Positions 1-7,989 of a stretch of 10,465 nucleotides of DNA are shown piece by piece; position 1 is the stretch's first letter; every line of letters starts with the position of its first letter. This stretch comes from JABDLF01 sp041609715. Lineage in GTDB: Bacteria > Pseudomonadota > Gammaproteobacteria > Steroidobacterales > JABDLF01. The stretch lies in assembly GCA_041609715.1 (NCBI GenBank), contig JBFIQI010000086.1:1-10465 (forward strand). The letters are read 5' to 3'. The notes below the pieces were generated by a model. That model did no database searches, was not told the origin of the DNA, and saw nothing but the letters and a program-made list of their open reading frames with translations. Position numbers and translations under genes: made by a program.

Positions 1-1292
1 ATGATGACGTCCTCACCGCGCACCAGCGCACCGATATTGATGCTTTCGTGCAACTCCAGCTCCTCGATCCGCTTGCCGACGATACTGGACTCGCCGCCAC
101 GACTGTGAACGATGACTTCAAGGGCTTCGGCCGTGCCGCCGCGCAGTGAATGTACCTTGGTCACGTCGCCGCGTCGCACATGGGCCAGCAGCTCGCCGAT
201 GGTGACCTGCTGTGGTGAGATGGCGATGTCAATGGCAATGGGCCCGCTTTCCACCATGGCCGCGTAGGATGGTCGGTTGATCAGCGCCATGACTTTCTGC
301 GCACCATTGCTCTTCGCCACCATGGCCGAGAGGATGTTGGCTTCCTCGGCGTTGGTAACCGCCACGAACACGTCCGTATGTTCAATATTCTCTTCCAGCA
401 TCAGGTCCTTGTCGGCCGCATCGCCGTGCAACACGATAGTCTTTGAGAGACGCTCGGAAATGAACTTGGCACGATTGCGGTCGCGCTCGATAAGCTTGAC
501 CTGGTTGGTGCGCTCCAGTGTCTGGGCGAGCCGGAACCCGATATTGCCGCCGCCCGCAATCACGATACGGCGTACCGGGTTCTCGAGCTTGCGCAGCTCG
601 CTCATCACCACGCGAATATCTTTGCGTGCCGCCACGAAAAATACTTCATCCCCTTCGCGCACGACGGTGTCGCCGTCCGGCACCAGGATCTCTCGCTCGG
701 TATCGCCACCGCGCCCGGTCTTGCGGTAGATGGCCGCCACCCGAGCCTCGGTATTGGGAATATGTTCCTTGAGGGCTTTGAGTTCCTGGCCCACCAGCAA
801 CCCACCCTTGCGCGCGCGCACGCCCACCAGCCGCACGCGGCCATTGGCAAACTCCAGCACCTGGAATGCCCCGGGGTATTGGATGAGGCGAGCGATGTAA
901 TCAGTGACCAGTTCTTCCGGGCTGATCAGAACATCGATGGGCAGCGCCTTGTTGTTGAACAACTTGTCGTGATTGGCGTAGTCGCCGGAGCGGATGCGGG
1001 CAATCTTGGTGGGCGTATGAAAAAGTGTGTAGGCGATCTGACAGGCCACCATGTTGGTCTCGTCGCGATTGGTGAGCGCGATGAGCATGTCGGCATCTTC
1101 GGCGCCGGCACGCGTCAACACGCTGGGGTGCGAGGCGTATCCCTCCACCGTACGAATATCGAGACGGTCCTGCAGGTCGCGCAGCAATTCGGCGTTGGTG
1201 TCCACCACCGTCACCTCATTGGACTGCTCGCGTGCCAGGTTGCGAGCCGCTGTGGCTCCCACCTGCCCGGCCCCAAGGATGATAATTTTCAT
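1..1292 (-). CDS. trkA: Trk system potassium uptake regulator TrkA (3' end cut off by window edge)
   Basis: TrkA is the cytoplasmic NAD(H)-binding regulatory subunit that gates the TrkG/TrkH potassium channel. The frame opens with ATG at 1292 and stays open to base 1, giving 430 residues. It begins MKIIILGAGQVGA, a GxGxxG Rossmann fold at residues 7-12, and has a second Rossmann motif (IVIAGGGNIG) near residues 241-250. That is the duplicated RCK_N/RCK_C layout of proteobacterial TrkA. The last visible residues, ALVRGEDVI, match the second RCK_C domain, so about 28 residues should be missing compared with the usual ~458. A possible AAAGG ribosome binding site lies about 12 bases before the ATG. 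It follows uvrD after a 103-base gap, wide enough for its own promoter. No channel gene (trkH) is in the window. The identification is firm; the missing end is due only to the window edge. Confidence 0.95.
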   Translation of the reverse strand, partial: MKIIILGAGQVGATAARNLAREQSNEVTVVDTNAELLRDLQDRLDIRTVEGYASHPSVLTRAGAEDADMLIALTNRDETNMVACQIAYTLFHTPTKIARIRSGDYANHDKLFNNKALPIDVLISPEELVTDYIARLIQYPGAFQVLEFANGRVRLVGVRARKGGLLVGQELKALKEHIPNTEARVAAIYRKTGRGGDTEREILVPDGDTVVREGDEVFFVAARKDIRVVMSELRKLENPVRRIVIAGGGNIGFRLAQTLERTNQVKLIERDRNRAKFISERLSKTIVLHGDAADKDLMLEENIEHTDVFVAVTNAEEANILSAMVAKSNGAQKVMALINRPSYAAMVESGPIAIDIAISPQQVTIGELLAHVRRGDVTKVHSLRGGTAEALEVIVHSRGGESSIVGKRIEELELHESINIGALVRGEDVI

Positions 1293-1347
1293 GCTTTAGC
1301 CGACCTTTGCGTATTTATCTTCTTATTGTGCCTGCGGGCTCTGTCTA

Positions 1348-1353
1348 ATTGTA
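1348..1353 (-). promoter_or_regulatory. Possible -10 element upstream of trkA
   Basis: The 103-base gap between uvrD and trkA (1293-1395) reads TACAAT on the minus strand at 1353-1348, five of six matches to the sigma-70 -10 box. It lies about 55 bases before the trkA ATG. I see no good -35 hexamer at 16-18 bases upstream. I also find no convincing hairpin plus T-run ending uvrD in this gap, so read-through from uvrD remains possible. This is weak evidence. Confidence 0.22.
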
Positions 1354-1395
1354 GCGCGTATCGGCACCGGAGCGGGCTTTCGGGTCACCATCCGG

Positions 1396-3561
1396 CTACA
1401 GCGCTTCCAGATTGGCGTAGGCGAGCACCAGCCATTTGCTGCCGACCTTTTCGAAATTGACCTGCACGCGCGCCTGAGCCCCCTGACCCTCGTAATTGAG
1501 CACCATGCCTTCGCCGAATTTTCTGTGCCGCACGCGCTGGCCAAGCTTGATGCCGGCAGGCGCCTCCTCCCGCAAGGTGCTGCGCCCGCCCATGCGCGCC
1601 CGCACCACCGGGCGTGTTACACGAACCTGGGGCCGAATCTCCTCCAGGAACTCGGCCGGAATTTCGGCGATGAAACGCGACGGCGCGCTATAGGTGTCGT
1701 TGCCGTGCAGGCGGCGTTGCTCGGCGTAGGTGATGTACAGCTCCTGCATAGCGCGCGTCATACCGACGTAACACAGGCGGCGCTCTTCCTCGAGACCGGC
1801 AAGGCCGTCGATGGAACGCAGGTGGGGAAACAGGCCGTCTTCCATGCCGCAGATAAACACCAGAGGAAATTCCAGTCCCTTGGCCGAGTGCAGCGTCATC
1901 AGTTGCACGCAGTCATCCCACTCGCCGGCCTGGTTTTCGCCGGCCTCCAGGGCCGCATGGGAGAGAAACGCCGCCAGTAAAGGCATGTCCAGCTCCTCGT
2001 CCGGCTGGAAGCCGCGCGCCGCGCTGACCAGTTCTTCGAGGTTTTCGATGCGGGCCTCGCCACGCTCGCCCTTCTCTTTCTTAAAGTGGGCCAGCAAACC
2101 GCTGTCATAGATGACCCGATCCACCTGTTCATGCAGGTCAAGATCCCGGGTGGCTTTGCGCATGCGCCCCAGCAGGGTCAAAAATCCCTGCACCGCGTTG
2201 GCAGAACGCGCCGGCAGTACCCCCTCAGCCATCTCCCGGGCCGCCACCGTCATAGGCAGATTGTTGGCCCGCGCATGGTTGCGGATCTTGCTCAGCGTGC
2301 TGGCGCCGATGCCGCGGGGCGGATGATTGACCACGCGTTCAAAGGATGCGTCATCACTGGGATTTTCCACCAGCCGCAGATAAGCCAGCGCATCCTTGAT
2401 TTCGGCGCGATCGAAAAATCGCAGACCGCCGTACACGCGATACGGCATATTGGCGTTCAGCAAGGCCTCTTCAAAAACCCGCGACTGGGCGTTGGAGCGA
2501 TACAGAATAGCCGCCTCGTTGCGCGCATTGCCCTGGCCGACCCACTCGCGAATTCGATTGATTACAAAATCCGATTCGTCGCGCTCGTTGAACGCCGAGT
2601 ACAGCTTGATGAGGGCGCCCTGCTTGCCCTCGGTCCACAGGTTCTTGCCCATGCGCGCCTGGTTGTTGGCGATCACTGCGTTGGCAGCGCTGAGAATGTT
2701 GCCGCTCGAACGATAATTCTGTTCCAGCTTGACGATGCGGGTGCCCGGAAAGTCGCGTTCGAAACGTTGAATATTTTCCACCCGGGCACCGCGCCAGCCA
2801 TAAATGGACTGGTCGTCATCGCCCACCGCGAAAGGCACCCCGGCCTTGCCAATCAGCAGCCGCAGCCAGCTGTACTGGATGGAATTGGTGTCCTGGAACT
2901 CATCTACCAGCACATGACGAAAACGATTCTGGTAATGAGTCAGCAGAGGTTCATTGTCGCGCCATAATTCGTGGGCGCGCAGCAGCAGTTCGGCAAAGTC
3001 CACCAGCGATGAGCGCTCGCAGGCCTGCTGGTAAATCTCGTAGATGTGGGCCATCTGCCGGCGCACCGGATCGTCGACATCGACCAGGTGTTCGGGCCGC
3101 AGGCCCTCATCCTTGCGGCTGTTGATAAACCACTGCACTTCCCGGGGCGCGTAGCGCGACTCGTCCACCTCCAGGTTCTTCAGGACGCGCTTGATCAGGC
3201 GCAGCTGATCGTCGGAATCCAGTATCTGGAAATCCTGGGCAAGCCCTGCTTCCTGCCAGTGCATGCGCAGCAGGCGATGGGCGAGTCCGTGGAAGGTGCC
3301 CACCCATAATCCGCTTGCCGGCATACCCAGCAGTTCCTCGATGCGTCCGCGCATCTCTGCCGCCGCCTTGTTGGTAAAGGTCACGGCCAGCAGGCCCTGG
3401 GGTGAAACGCCCTCCACCTGGATCAGCCATGCGACCCTGTGCACGAGCACCCGGGTCTTGCCACTGCCGGCGCCGGCCAGCACCAGCATGGGCGCCGTCT
3501 CTCCGCTCACCGCTTCCCGCTGGGCATCGTTCAAGGGATCAAGTATGGGCGTTACGTCCAA
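1396..3561 (-). CDS. uvrD: DNA helicase II UvrD (TTG start)
   Basis: UvrD is the superfamily 1A 3'-5' DNA helicase that removes the incised oligonucleotide in nucleotide excision repair and unwinds the nicked strand in MutHLS mismatch repair. At 721 residues it matches E. coli UvrD (720). Visible motifs are: Q motif (Q14), Walker A GAGSGKT (30-36, K35), motif Ia TFTNKAAAEM (61-70), Walker B DEFQDTN (220-226), motif III GDDDQSIYGWRGA (247-259), motif IV LEQNYRSS (279-286), motif V MTLHSAKGLEF (555-565) and motif VI around 591-604. A Tudor-like C-terminal domain (about 671-721) is present, as in UvrD/PcrA. The start is TTG at 3561: it gives MDV like E. coli, and the next methionine (M25) would delete the Q motif. 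An AGGA lies 10 bases upstream. The gene follows the unknown 326-residue gene by 21 bases, suggesting co-transcription. I saw no LexA box in that 21-base gap. Confidence 0.97.
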   Translation of the reverse strand: MDVTPILDPLNDAQREAVSGETAPMLVLAGAGSGKTRVLVHRVAWLIQVEGVSPQGLLAVTFTNKAAAEMRGRIEELLGMPASGLWVGTFHGLAHRLLRMHWQEAGLAQDFQILDSDDQLRLIKRVLKNLEVDESRYAPREVQWFINSRKDEGLRPEHLVDVDDPVRRQMAHIYEIYQQACERSSLVDFAELLLRAHELWRDNEPLLTHYQNRFRHVLVDEFQDTNSIQYSWLRLLIGKAGVPFAVGDDDQSIYGWRGARVENIQRFERDFPGTRIVKLEQNYRSSGNILSAANAVIANNQARMGKNLWTEGKQGALIKLYSAFNERDESDFVINRIREWVGQGNARNEAAILYRSNAQSRVFEEALLNANMPYRVYGGLRFFDRAEIKDALAYLRLVENPSDDASFERVVNHPPRGIGASTLSKIRNHARANNLPMTVAAREMAEGVLPARSANAVQGFLTLLGRMRKATRDLDLHEQVDRVIYDSGLLAHFKKEKGERGEARIENLEELVSAARGFQPDEELDMPLLAAFLSHAALEAGENQAGEWDDCVQLMTLHSAKGLEFPLVFICGMEDGLFPHLRSIDGLAGLEEERRLCYVGMTRAMQELYITYAEQRRLHGNDTYSAPSRFIAEIPAEFLEEIRPQVRVTRPVVRARMGGRSTLREEAPAGIKLGQRVRHRKFGEGMVLNYEGQGAQARVQVNFEKVGSKWLVLAYANLEAL

Positions 3562-3572
3562 GGGGTTTTCAT
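3552..3572 (-). other. Possible six-codon mini-ORF overlapping the uvrD start
   Basis: On the minus strand an ATG at 3572, four bases after a GGA, opens a frame reading MKTPWT and stops with TAA at 3554-3552. It overlaps the TTG start of uvrD (3561-3559) in another frame and shares the same purine-rich ribosome binding region. Such an overlap could modulate uvrD initiation by competition or re-initiation, or it could be chance. A six-codon frame is far too short to support by itself. Confidence 0.15.
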
Positions 3573-3582
3573 CCTGTCCGCA

Positions 3583-4563
3583 TCAACCGGTTTCATCGCA
3601 AACGAAAAATATGATTTCTTCGTCTTCGCCCGGCTCCGTGTAGCGGATCTCCTGACAGCCGGAAAAATCCAGCTGCACCGCCTGCTGATGTTCACAGCCG
3701 GAAGTGGCGCCAAAAGCCGAGGGATCGAACCAGGCGGGCGGTGCATCGCTGGGATAAGCGCCCAGCCCGTTACGCGCGCGGCGGTCCAGCAGGTCCGAAT
3801 AAATACTGCCGGCCAGGTCACAGGCAGCAGCGATCTCTTCGTCGGGCAGTTGGGCTCCGGTGAAGGCCATGAATCCGGGCAAGCCTGCCATTTCCGCCAC
3901 GGCTTTCCATGCATAGGCGGTCACGGCGGGGGAAACCGGCGTGTCACGCAGCGAGTAGTACTGCTCGAGCGCCAGGCCGCTGCTGCCCTCATTCTCGAAT
4001 TTGAAATCCGGCGACAAGCTGGCAATGGTCTCGGCCAGCTCCGAGATTCTCAGCATGGCATAAATGGAGCCCTGGGCAGCGGCCTGGCGATACAGCTCCA
4101 TGGCTTCCGCCGGCCGTGCTCGCTGAATGCGTTCGGCGAGCAACTGCAGCGCCCACATATCGCCGTTGGCCGCCAGTGCCGCCAGGATTTCGTCATCGTA
4201 CTGCTGATAGGGCTGATCCAGCACCAGCACGCCATTGGGATCGGTGCGCGGCAGGCCGCGGGTCGCAGCCCAGCGCCGCATCGGTTCCTCGAGACGCATG
4301 AACAGCGCATACATCATGGCCTTTGCCGATGTCCCGTCCGTCAGGGTCAGCCCTTGCTTGTCTGCGGGTGCCTGCGGTTCGCCCGCAGGACTCACGGTAT
4401 CTGGCGCGGGCGGCTGGGCCGGCGGCAACTCTGCAGGTGACACGGCGATCACGTGCGCATCGCTGGCGGCAGTTAGCGGGGGCGTGTCCTTGACCGGCAG
4501 CCGCCACCACAGTAAGGCAACAAACGCCAGCGCACCGATGCCTGTTATGAGCCACCTATTCAT
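3583..4563 (-). CDS. Membrane-anchored Sel1-like repeat protein of unknown function
   Basis: I do not recognise this 326-residue protein. It has a short basic N-terminus and one hydrophobic segment (about residues 4-20) that looks like an uncleaved signal anchor, followed by a Pro/Ala-rich linker (about 28-68) and a helical body. Residues 131-178 resemble a Sel1-like repeat (AANGDMWALQLLAERI, then AMELYRQAAAQGSIYAM), a TPR relative used for protein contacts. Four cysteines (248, 290, 303, 322) all fall in the C-terminal part, which fits a periplasmic domain with two disulfides; that is an inference. It lies 50 bases after ctaB and 21 bases before uvrD on the same strand, in the place where SCO1/senC follows ctaB in Pseudomonas. 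It has no resemblance to SCO1. No clear terminator or strong ribosome binding site is visible upstream. The coherent anchor, linker and repeat architecture supports a real gene. Confidence 0.82.
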   Translation of the reverse strand: MNRWLITGIGALAFVALLWWRLPVKDTPPLTAASDAHVIAVSPAELPPAQPPAPDTVSPAGEPQAPADKQGLTLTDGTSAKAMMYALFMRLEEPMRRWAATRGLPRTDPNGVLVLDQPYQQYDDEILAALAANGDMWALQLLAERIQRARPAEAMELYRQAAAQGSIYAMLRISELAETIASLSPDFKFENEGSSGLALEQYYSLRDTPVSPAVTAYAWKAVAEMAGLPGFMAFTGAQLPDEEIAAACDLAGSIYSDLLDRRARNGLGAYPSDAPPAWFDPSAFGATSGCEHQQAVQLDFSGCQEIRYTEPGEDEEIIFFVCDETG

Positions 4564-4613
4564 AATCTGGAACTGCCTGGAGCAACCGGCAACAATTCAT
4601 AACAGTAAAAGAC

Positions 4614-5501
4614 TCAGAAAACCAAGTTGGCGTAATGGTCTGCCAGCAAGGCTGTAAACAACCCGATCAGGTAGGTAACAGAGTACCCGAAGGTACGCAG
4701 GGGCAGGTCCGGCCGACTGGTACGCAGCAACGACCACGCGTAATAGAGAAACACGCCTCCCAGCAGCAGAGCGCCAAACAGATAGATCAGCCCGCTCATT
4801 CCCGTCAGCCACGGAAGTATGGTCACCAGCACCAACAGCACCGTGTAAAAGAAAATCTGCTTCTTGGTGTGGTTGACGCCGTGGGTCACCGGCAGCATGG
4901 GCACACCCGCTTTGGCGTAATCATCGCGGCGATGAATGGCGAGCGCCCAGAAATGCGGTGGCGTCCACACGAAGATGATCAGGAACAGCAGCAGCGCATG
5001 AGCGTCCACGGTCCCGGTGACCGCGGTCCAGCCAAGCACCGGGGGTGCGGCACCTGCGGCGCCGCCGATGACGATGTTCTGGGGTGTCGCATGCTTGAGA
5101 TAAGCCGTGTAAATGATCGCGTAACCGATCAACGACAGGAATGTCAGGGCCGCCGTCAGCGGGTTGACCTTGATTACCAGGATGCACATGGATGCCACGC
5201 CCAGTAAAGCCGCGAACACCAGCGCCCCGGTTTTGGACACATGCCCGGTGGGCAGCGGGCGGTTCCTGGTGCGGGCCATTTTCTCGTCAAGATGCCGGTC
5301 CAGCACATGGTTGATAGCAGCGGCCGATGCCGCCGCCAATGCGATACCCAGGCTGCCAAAGATCAGCGCCGGCCACGGCACCATGCCCGGTGTTGCCAGG
5401 AACATACCAACAATGGCGGTAAACATGATCAGGGACACGACCTTCGGCTTGGTAAGCTCGAAGTAATCGGCGACATGTTTCCTGAAGGGGCGTTCACTCA
5501 T
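4614..5501 (-). CDS. ctaB: Protoheme IX farnesyltransferase (heme O synthase)
   Basis: This UbiA-superfamily inner-membrane prenyltransferase adds a farnesyl group to the 2-vinyl of heme B to make heme O, the first step of heme A synthesis. The 295 residues are normal length. The start region ELTKPKVVSLIMFT (15-28) is typical of the family. The first polyprenyl-diphosphate site is NHVLDRHLDEKMARTRNRPL (64-83, with N64, D68, D72) and the second conserved loop is PPHFWALAIHRRDDY (181-195). YLKHATPQNIVIGG (134-147) is also characteristic. About eight or nine hydrophobic segments are visible. The ATG overlaps the ctaA stop by four bases (ATGA), pointing to translational coupling. The same enzyme is called cyoE where it serves a bo3 quinol oxidase; the neighbouring ctaA and coxA/coxC argue that it feeds an aa3-type cytochrome c oxidase here, so I use ctaB. 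Confidence 0.96.
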   Translation of the reverse strand: MSERPFRKHVADYFELTKPKVVSLIMFTAIVGMFLATPGMVPWPALIFGSLGIALAAASAAAINHVLDRHLDEKMARTRNRPLPTGHVSKTGALVFAALLGVASMCILVIKVNPLTAALTFLSLIGYAIIYTAYLKHATPQNIVIGGAAGAAPPVLGWTAVTGTVDAHALLLFLIIFVWTPPHFWALAIHRRDDYAKAGVPMLPVTHGVNHTKKQIFFYTVLLVLVTILPWLTGMSGLIYLFGALLLGGVFLYYAWSLLRTSRPDLPLRTFGYSVTYLIGLFTALLADHYANLVF

Positions 5502-6667
5502 GGCGAACGCTGCCGTGGGCGGGCCAGGTGATTGAGGGTGACGATGGACAACAAGAGCAGGGCCGCGGTGCCATTATGGGCCGTGGCGCCGGCCAGCGGC
5601 AGGTGGGTCAGAACGATGCCAATGCCCAGGAACAGCTGGGCAAGCAGCAACACACCGGTAAGCCCTGCCACTATCCGCAGTCCAGTCTGGAACGGCGCCC
5701 GAAGCAGGATCAGCACCACCAGCCCGGTGACGATAAACGTCACCAGTGCGCCCACGCGATGGGCCAGATGTATGGCGACGCGGGCCGATTGATGCAGGAT
5801 GCCCCCTTCATAATCGACACCCAACTCCCGCCACAGGACAAAGCCCTCGCCAAAGTCAGACTCCGGCCACAGCTGACCCTGGCAGGTGGGAAAATCGGGA
5901 CAGGCCAGCGCCGCGTAGTTGGCGCTGGTCCAGCCGCCCAGGGCAATTTGCGCCGTCAGCACCACCAGCGCCAGCAGTGCCAGCTGCCGGTAACGCGGTT
6001 CGGGACGAATCCCCAGCCGCGGCGGGCGGCTGCGAAGATACAGCCACCACAGCAAGGACAAGCTTGCCATTCCGCCCAGCAGGTGACCCATCACAAAAAT
6101 CGGCTTGAGCAGCAGGGTTACGGTCCACATGCCCAGCAGGGCCTGGAATATGATCAGGCCGAGCAGCCCCGTGGACAGGGCCGCCTGGAAATCCCTGCGC
6201 CAGGCCAGCGCCGCGCCCAGCGGCAGCAATACCGCCGGGAAAGCCATCACCGCAGCCAGCGTTACCAGGCCCGGCGCTTCCAGGCTCTTGCCCAGGATAT
6301 AGGCGAACACACCCGCGGCTGCGATAACCGCCGCCGAGATGACCGTGAAACGGCGGCGCCGATCCTGCCAGGTCGCCATAAGAGCCAGGCTCAGCACCAG
6401 CAGGCCCAGGGTTGCGGCCAGGTGACGATGAATCTGCTCACGCCAGGTCTTGTCGTGCTCCACGGGTCGATCCGGGAAGGCCTGGTTGGCCGCCGCAACG
6501 TCTTGTTCCGCCACCGGCCAGGTGGCCTTGCCATAACAGACCGGCCAGTCGGGGCAGCCGAGCCCGGCATCGGAAAGCCGCACCCAGGCACCCAGCACCA
6601 CCACGCACAGCGCCAGGCCCGTTGCCAGCAGCGCCACGCGCCGAAAATTAGTCAGATCCCGCATCAT
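5498..6667 (-). CDS. ctaA: Heme A synthase (COX15/CtaA family)
   Basis: This inner-membrane enzyme oxidises the C8 methyl of heme O to a formyl group, giving heme A. The 389 residues hold about eight transmembrane segments in two similar halves. Each half carries a cysteine pair in a periplasmic loop: CPDWPVC (38-44) and CPDFPTC (256-262). Likely heme-binding histidines are H80 in EQIHRH, H195 in MGHLLGG, H300/H303 in HLAHRVGA and H364 in TAHNGTAALL. These fit the four-histidine pattern of the family. Two ATG codons are adjacent (6667 and 6664); the first overlaps the stop of the upstream gene as ATGA, so I chose it. The ctaB start overlaps its stop by four bases. The order SURF1, SCO-like, ctaA, ctaB matches the Pseudomonas cox locus, and the tight overlaps suggest one operon. 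Confidence 0.96.
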   Translation of the reverse strand: MMRDLTNFRRVALLATGLALCVVVLGAWVRLSDAGLGCPDWPVCYGKATWPVAEQDVAAANQAFPDRPVEHDKTWREQIHRHLAATLGLLVLSLALMATWQDRRRRFTVISAAVIAAAGVFAYILGKSLEAPGLVTLAAVMAFPAVLLPLGAALAWRRDFQAALSTGLLGLIIFQALLGMWTVTLLLKPIFVMGHLLGGMASLSLLWWLYLRSRPPRLGIRPEPRYRQLALLALVVLTAQIALGGWTSANYAALACPDFPTCQGQLWPESDFGEGFVLWRELGVDYEGGILHQSARVAIHLAHRVGALVTFIVTGLVVLILLRAPFQTGLRIVAGLTGVLLLAQLFLGIGIVLTHLPLAGATAHNGTAALLLLSIVTLNHLARPRQRSP

Positions 6668-7275
6668 CCAATCCTGGACAGTTTGAGCAGCCGTTTCAGG
6701 TCGGCAAGCATACCCTGCATTTCATAATCCGGCGCGAATACCATGAGCACGTTACCCAGAGGATCGACAATATATGTCTGCCAGCTCGCGTTGCTTGCCG
6801 GATCGGCCGCGTTGAAACGTGCCAGTAATTCCTTGCCGGCGTCCGTGGTCACGTCGACGGTCACAAGACCCTCTGCATGGGCGGTGAAAATTCTGGTATC
6901 GGGCAAAGCGCCGGCATGCAAAAGCACCCGCTGTACGCGCGTGGATTTTTCCCGCAAGGCAAGACGCACGCGGCGCGCTTTGTCGACCGCCGCCACGCAG
7001 CCAGCCTCGCAGACACCGTCACCAACCACCACCAGCGACCAGGTTTGACGAAACACCGATGCGCTGCTTTGTTCGAGGGCAGGCGGCAGTAGTGTCGACT
7101 CCAGCAAAACCGGCGGCGTCACCAGGCGGCCGTGGTTGACGGCAGCGCCGGGACGCCAGTCATCGCCAGCCAGGTAAAAAACCCAGGCCGCCACCAGCGG
7201 GCCGAAAAATAACAGGGCCAGGGCCGGCAAAATCCAACGCTGCCGCGCGCCGGACCCGGATTGTTGCTCACTCAT
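6664..7275 (-). CDS. SCO-like/thioredoxin-fold membrane protein of the cox locus (CxxxC, assembly candidate)
   Basis: This 203-residue protein has a polar N-terminus, one transmembrane helix (about 14-36) and a soluble domain that should face the periplasm. The domain contains NHGRLVTPP (47-55), then TWSLVVVGDGVCEAGC (78-93) with C89 and C93 in a CxxxC, and later YIVDPLGNVLM (168-178). That order resembles the SCO1/SenC copper-chaperone thioredoxin fold. The histidine that SCO proteins carry about five residues before the Y-(L/I)-x-x-P strand is absent here; the stretch reads SNASWQTYIVDP. It corresponds by position to the uncharacterised PA0111-type gene between SURF1 and ctaA in Pseudomonas. 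It overlaps SURF1 by eight bases and ctaA by four. A role in redox handling or delivery for oxidase assembly is inferred from fold and context, not demonstrated. Existence of the gene is near certain; the precise function is not. Confidence 0.87.
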   Translation of the reverse strand: MSEQQSGSGARQRWILPALALLFFGPLVAAWVFYLAGDDWRPGAAVNHGRLVTPPVLLESTLLPPALEQSSASVFRQTWSLVVVGDGVCEAGCVAAVDKARRVRLALREKSTRVQRVLLHAGALPDTRIFTAHAEGLVTVDVTTDAGKELLARFNAADPASNASWQTYIVDPLGNVLMVFAPDYEMQGMLADLKRLLKLSRIG

Positions 7276-7987
7276 CGGTGTGCCCCCTGTGCAGATTCAC
7301 CACCAGATAAATCACCAGCAGCGCGGTCGCCAGGGCAAACCACTGAACCGCGTAGCCTGTGTGGCGTCGCGGACCGGAGCCGACGGGCTGCCAGTTACGC
7401 TCGTATCCGCCAGGCCTGTTGGCGTCGAGTCTGAGTTGCAGCGGATACAGGGCGATCCCTGCCGCCGACTCCAGCTCCGCCATGACCGGGAACAGCACCA
7501 GCCGCGGCCAGCCCGACTGCGGTTTCGCGTCCAGCTCAAGGCCCGGACGCGGCAAGCGATCCAGCCAGCCGGATACCAGCTGCTCCCCCGGGGGCACAGG
7601 CAGGGTCGGTAAGGCATTGCGATCCGCCGGGGATGGCACCCAGCCGCGATTGACTACGACACCCACATCACTGTCCGCCGTCTGCAAAATACTCAGCACG
7701 TGAAAACCGGCTCCGCCGGTGCCCGGCATGGCGTCGAGAAAAAACTGGTAACCATCGAGGTACCTGCCTTGCGCCATGACGCGCTGAAAGCGCGGCAGTG
7801 CCGCGGCCTCGGGATCCAGTTGCATGCTGGTACTGCTTCGCGCCTGAAACTCGGCCAGTAATTCGCGTTTTTCGGCGGCCCGATCCAGCTGCCAGAAGCC
7901 CAGGGCCAGCAAAACCGGTAGCAGTACCAGGGTGGCCAGGGTTGGCCACAGGCCAGGTTTGAAGCTGATTACGTTGGCTTTTTTCAC
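7268..7987 (-). CDS. SURF1 family cytochrome oxidase assembly protein (GTG start)
   Basis: SURF1 (Shy1 in yeast) is an inner-membrane factor needed for efficient maturation of heme-copper oxidase subunit I, probably through heme A insertion. The 239 residues show the standard hairpin layout: a transmembrane helix at about 13-31 followed by FWQLDRAAEKRELL (31-44), a periplasmic domain with VVNRGWVPSPADR (111-123), and a C-terminal motif RHTGYAVQWFALA (208-220) leading into a second helix to about 232. The only good start is GTG at 7987 (MKKANVISF); the next methionine lies after the first helix. AGAG six bases upstream is a modest ribosome binding site. It is the first gene of the minus-strand assembly operon, divergent from the DUF2909-type gene, and overlaps the next gene by eight bases. 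Bacterial SURF1 genes carry various symbols, so none is given. Confidence 0.94.
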   Translation of the reverse strand: MKKANVISFKPGLWPTLATLVLLPVLLALGFWQLDRAAEKRELLAEFQARSSTSMQLDPEAAALPRFQRVMAQGRYLDGYQFFLDAMPGTGGAGFHVLSILQTADSDVGVVVNRGWVPSPADRNALPTLPVPPGEQLVSGWLDRLPRPGLELDAKPQSGWPRLVLFPVMAELESAAGIALYPLQLRLDANRPGGYERNWQPVGSGPRRHTGYAVQWFALATALLVIYLVVNLHRGHTDE

Positions 7988-7989
7988 GT

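Noticed and set aside
762..1460. A 232-codon plus-strand open frame opposite trkA
   Set aside because: The minus strand encodes TrkA with Rossmann and RCK motifs over this stretch; the plus-strand translation looks like a shadow.
2086..2967. A 293-codon plus-strand open frame inside uvrD
   Set aside because: It is antisense to conserved helicase motifs and shows no domain of its own.
3439..4440. A 333-codon plus-strand open frame opposite the unknown gene and the start of uvrD
   Set aside because: It runs antisense through the start of uvrD, has no coherent architecture, and the minus-strand frame has an anchor, linker and Sel1-like repeat that make biological sense.
4564..4613. A promoter or terminator in the 50-base gap between ctaB and the unknown gene
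   Set aside because: A TATGAA is visible on the minus strand but has no good -35 partner, and I find no stable hairpin followed by a T-run.
5528..6727. A 399-codon plus-strand open frame antisense to ctaA
   Set aside because: Its translation is rich in Gln, Arg, His and Pro with no recognisable domain, and the opposite strand encodes a clear CtaA with all key residues. Long antisense frames are common in GC-rich DNA.
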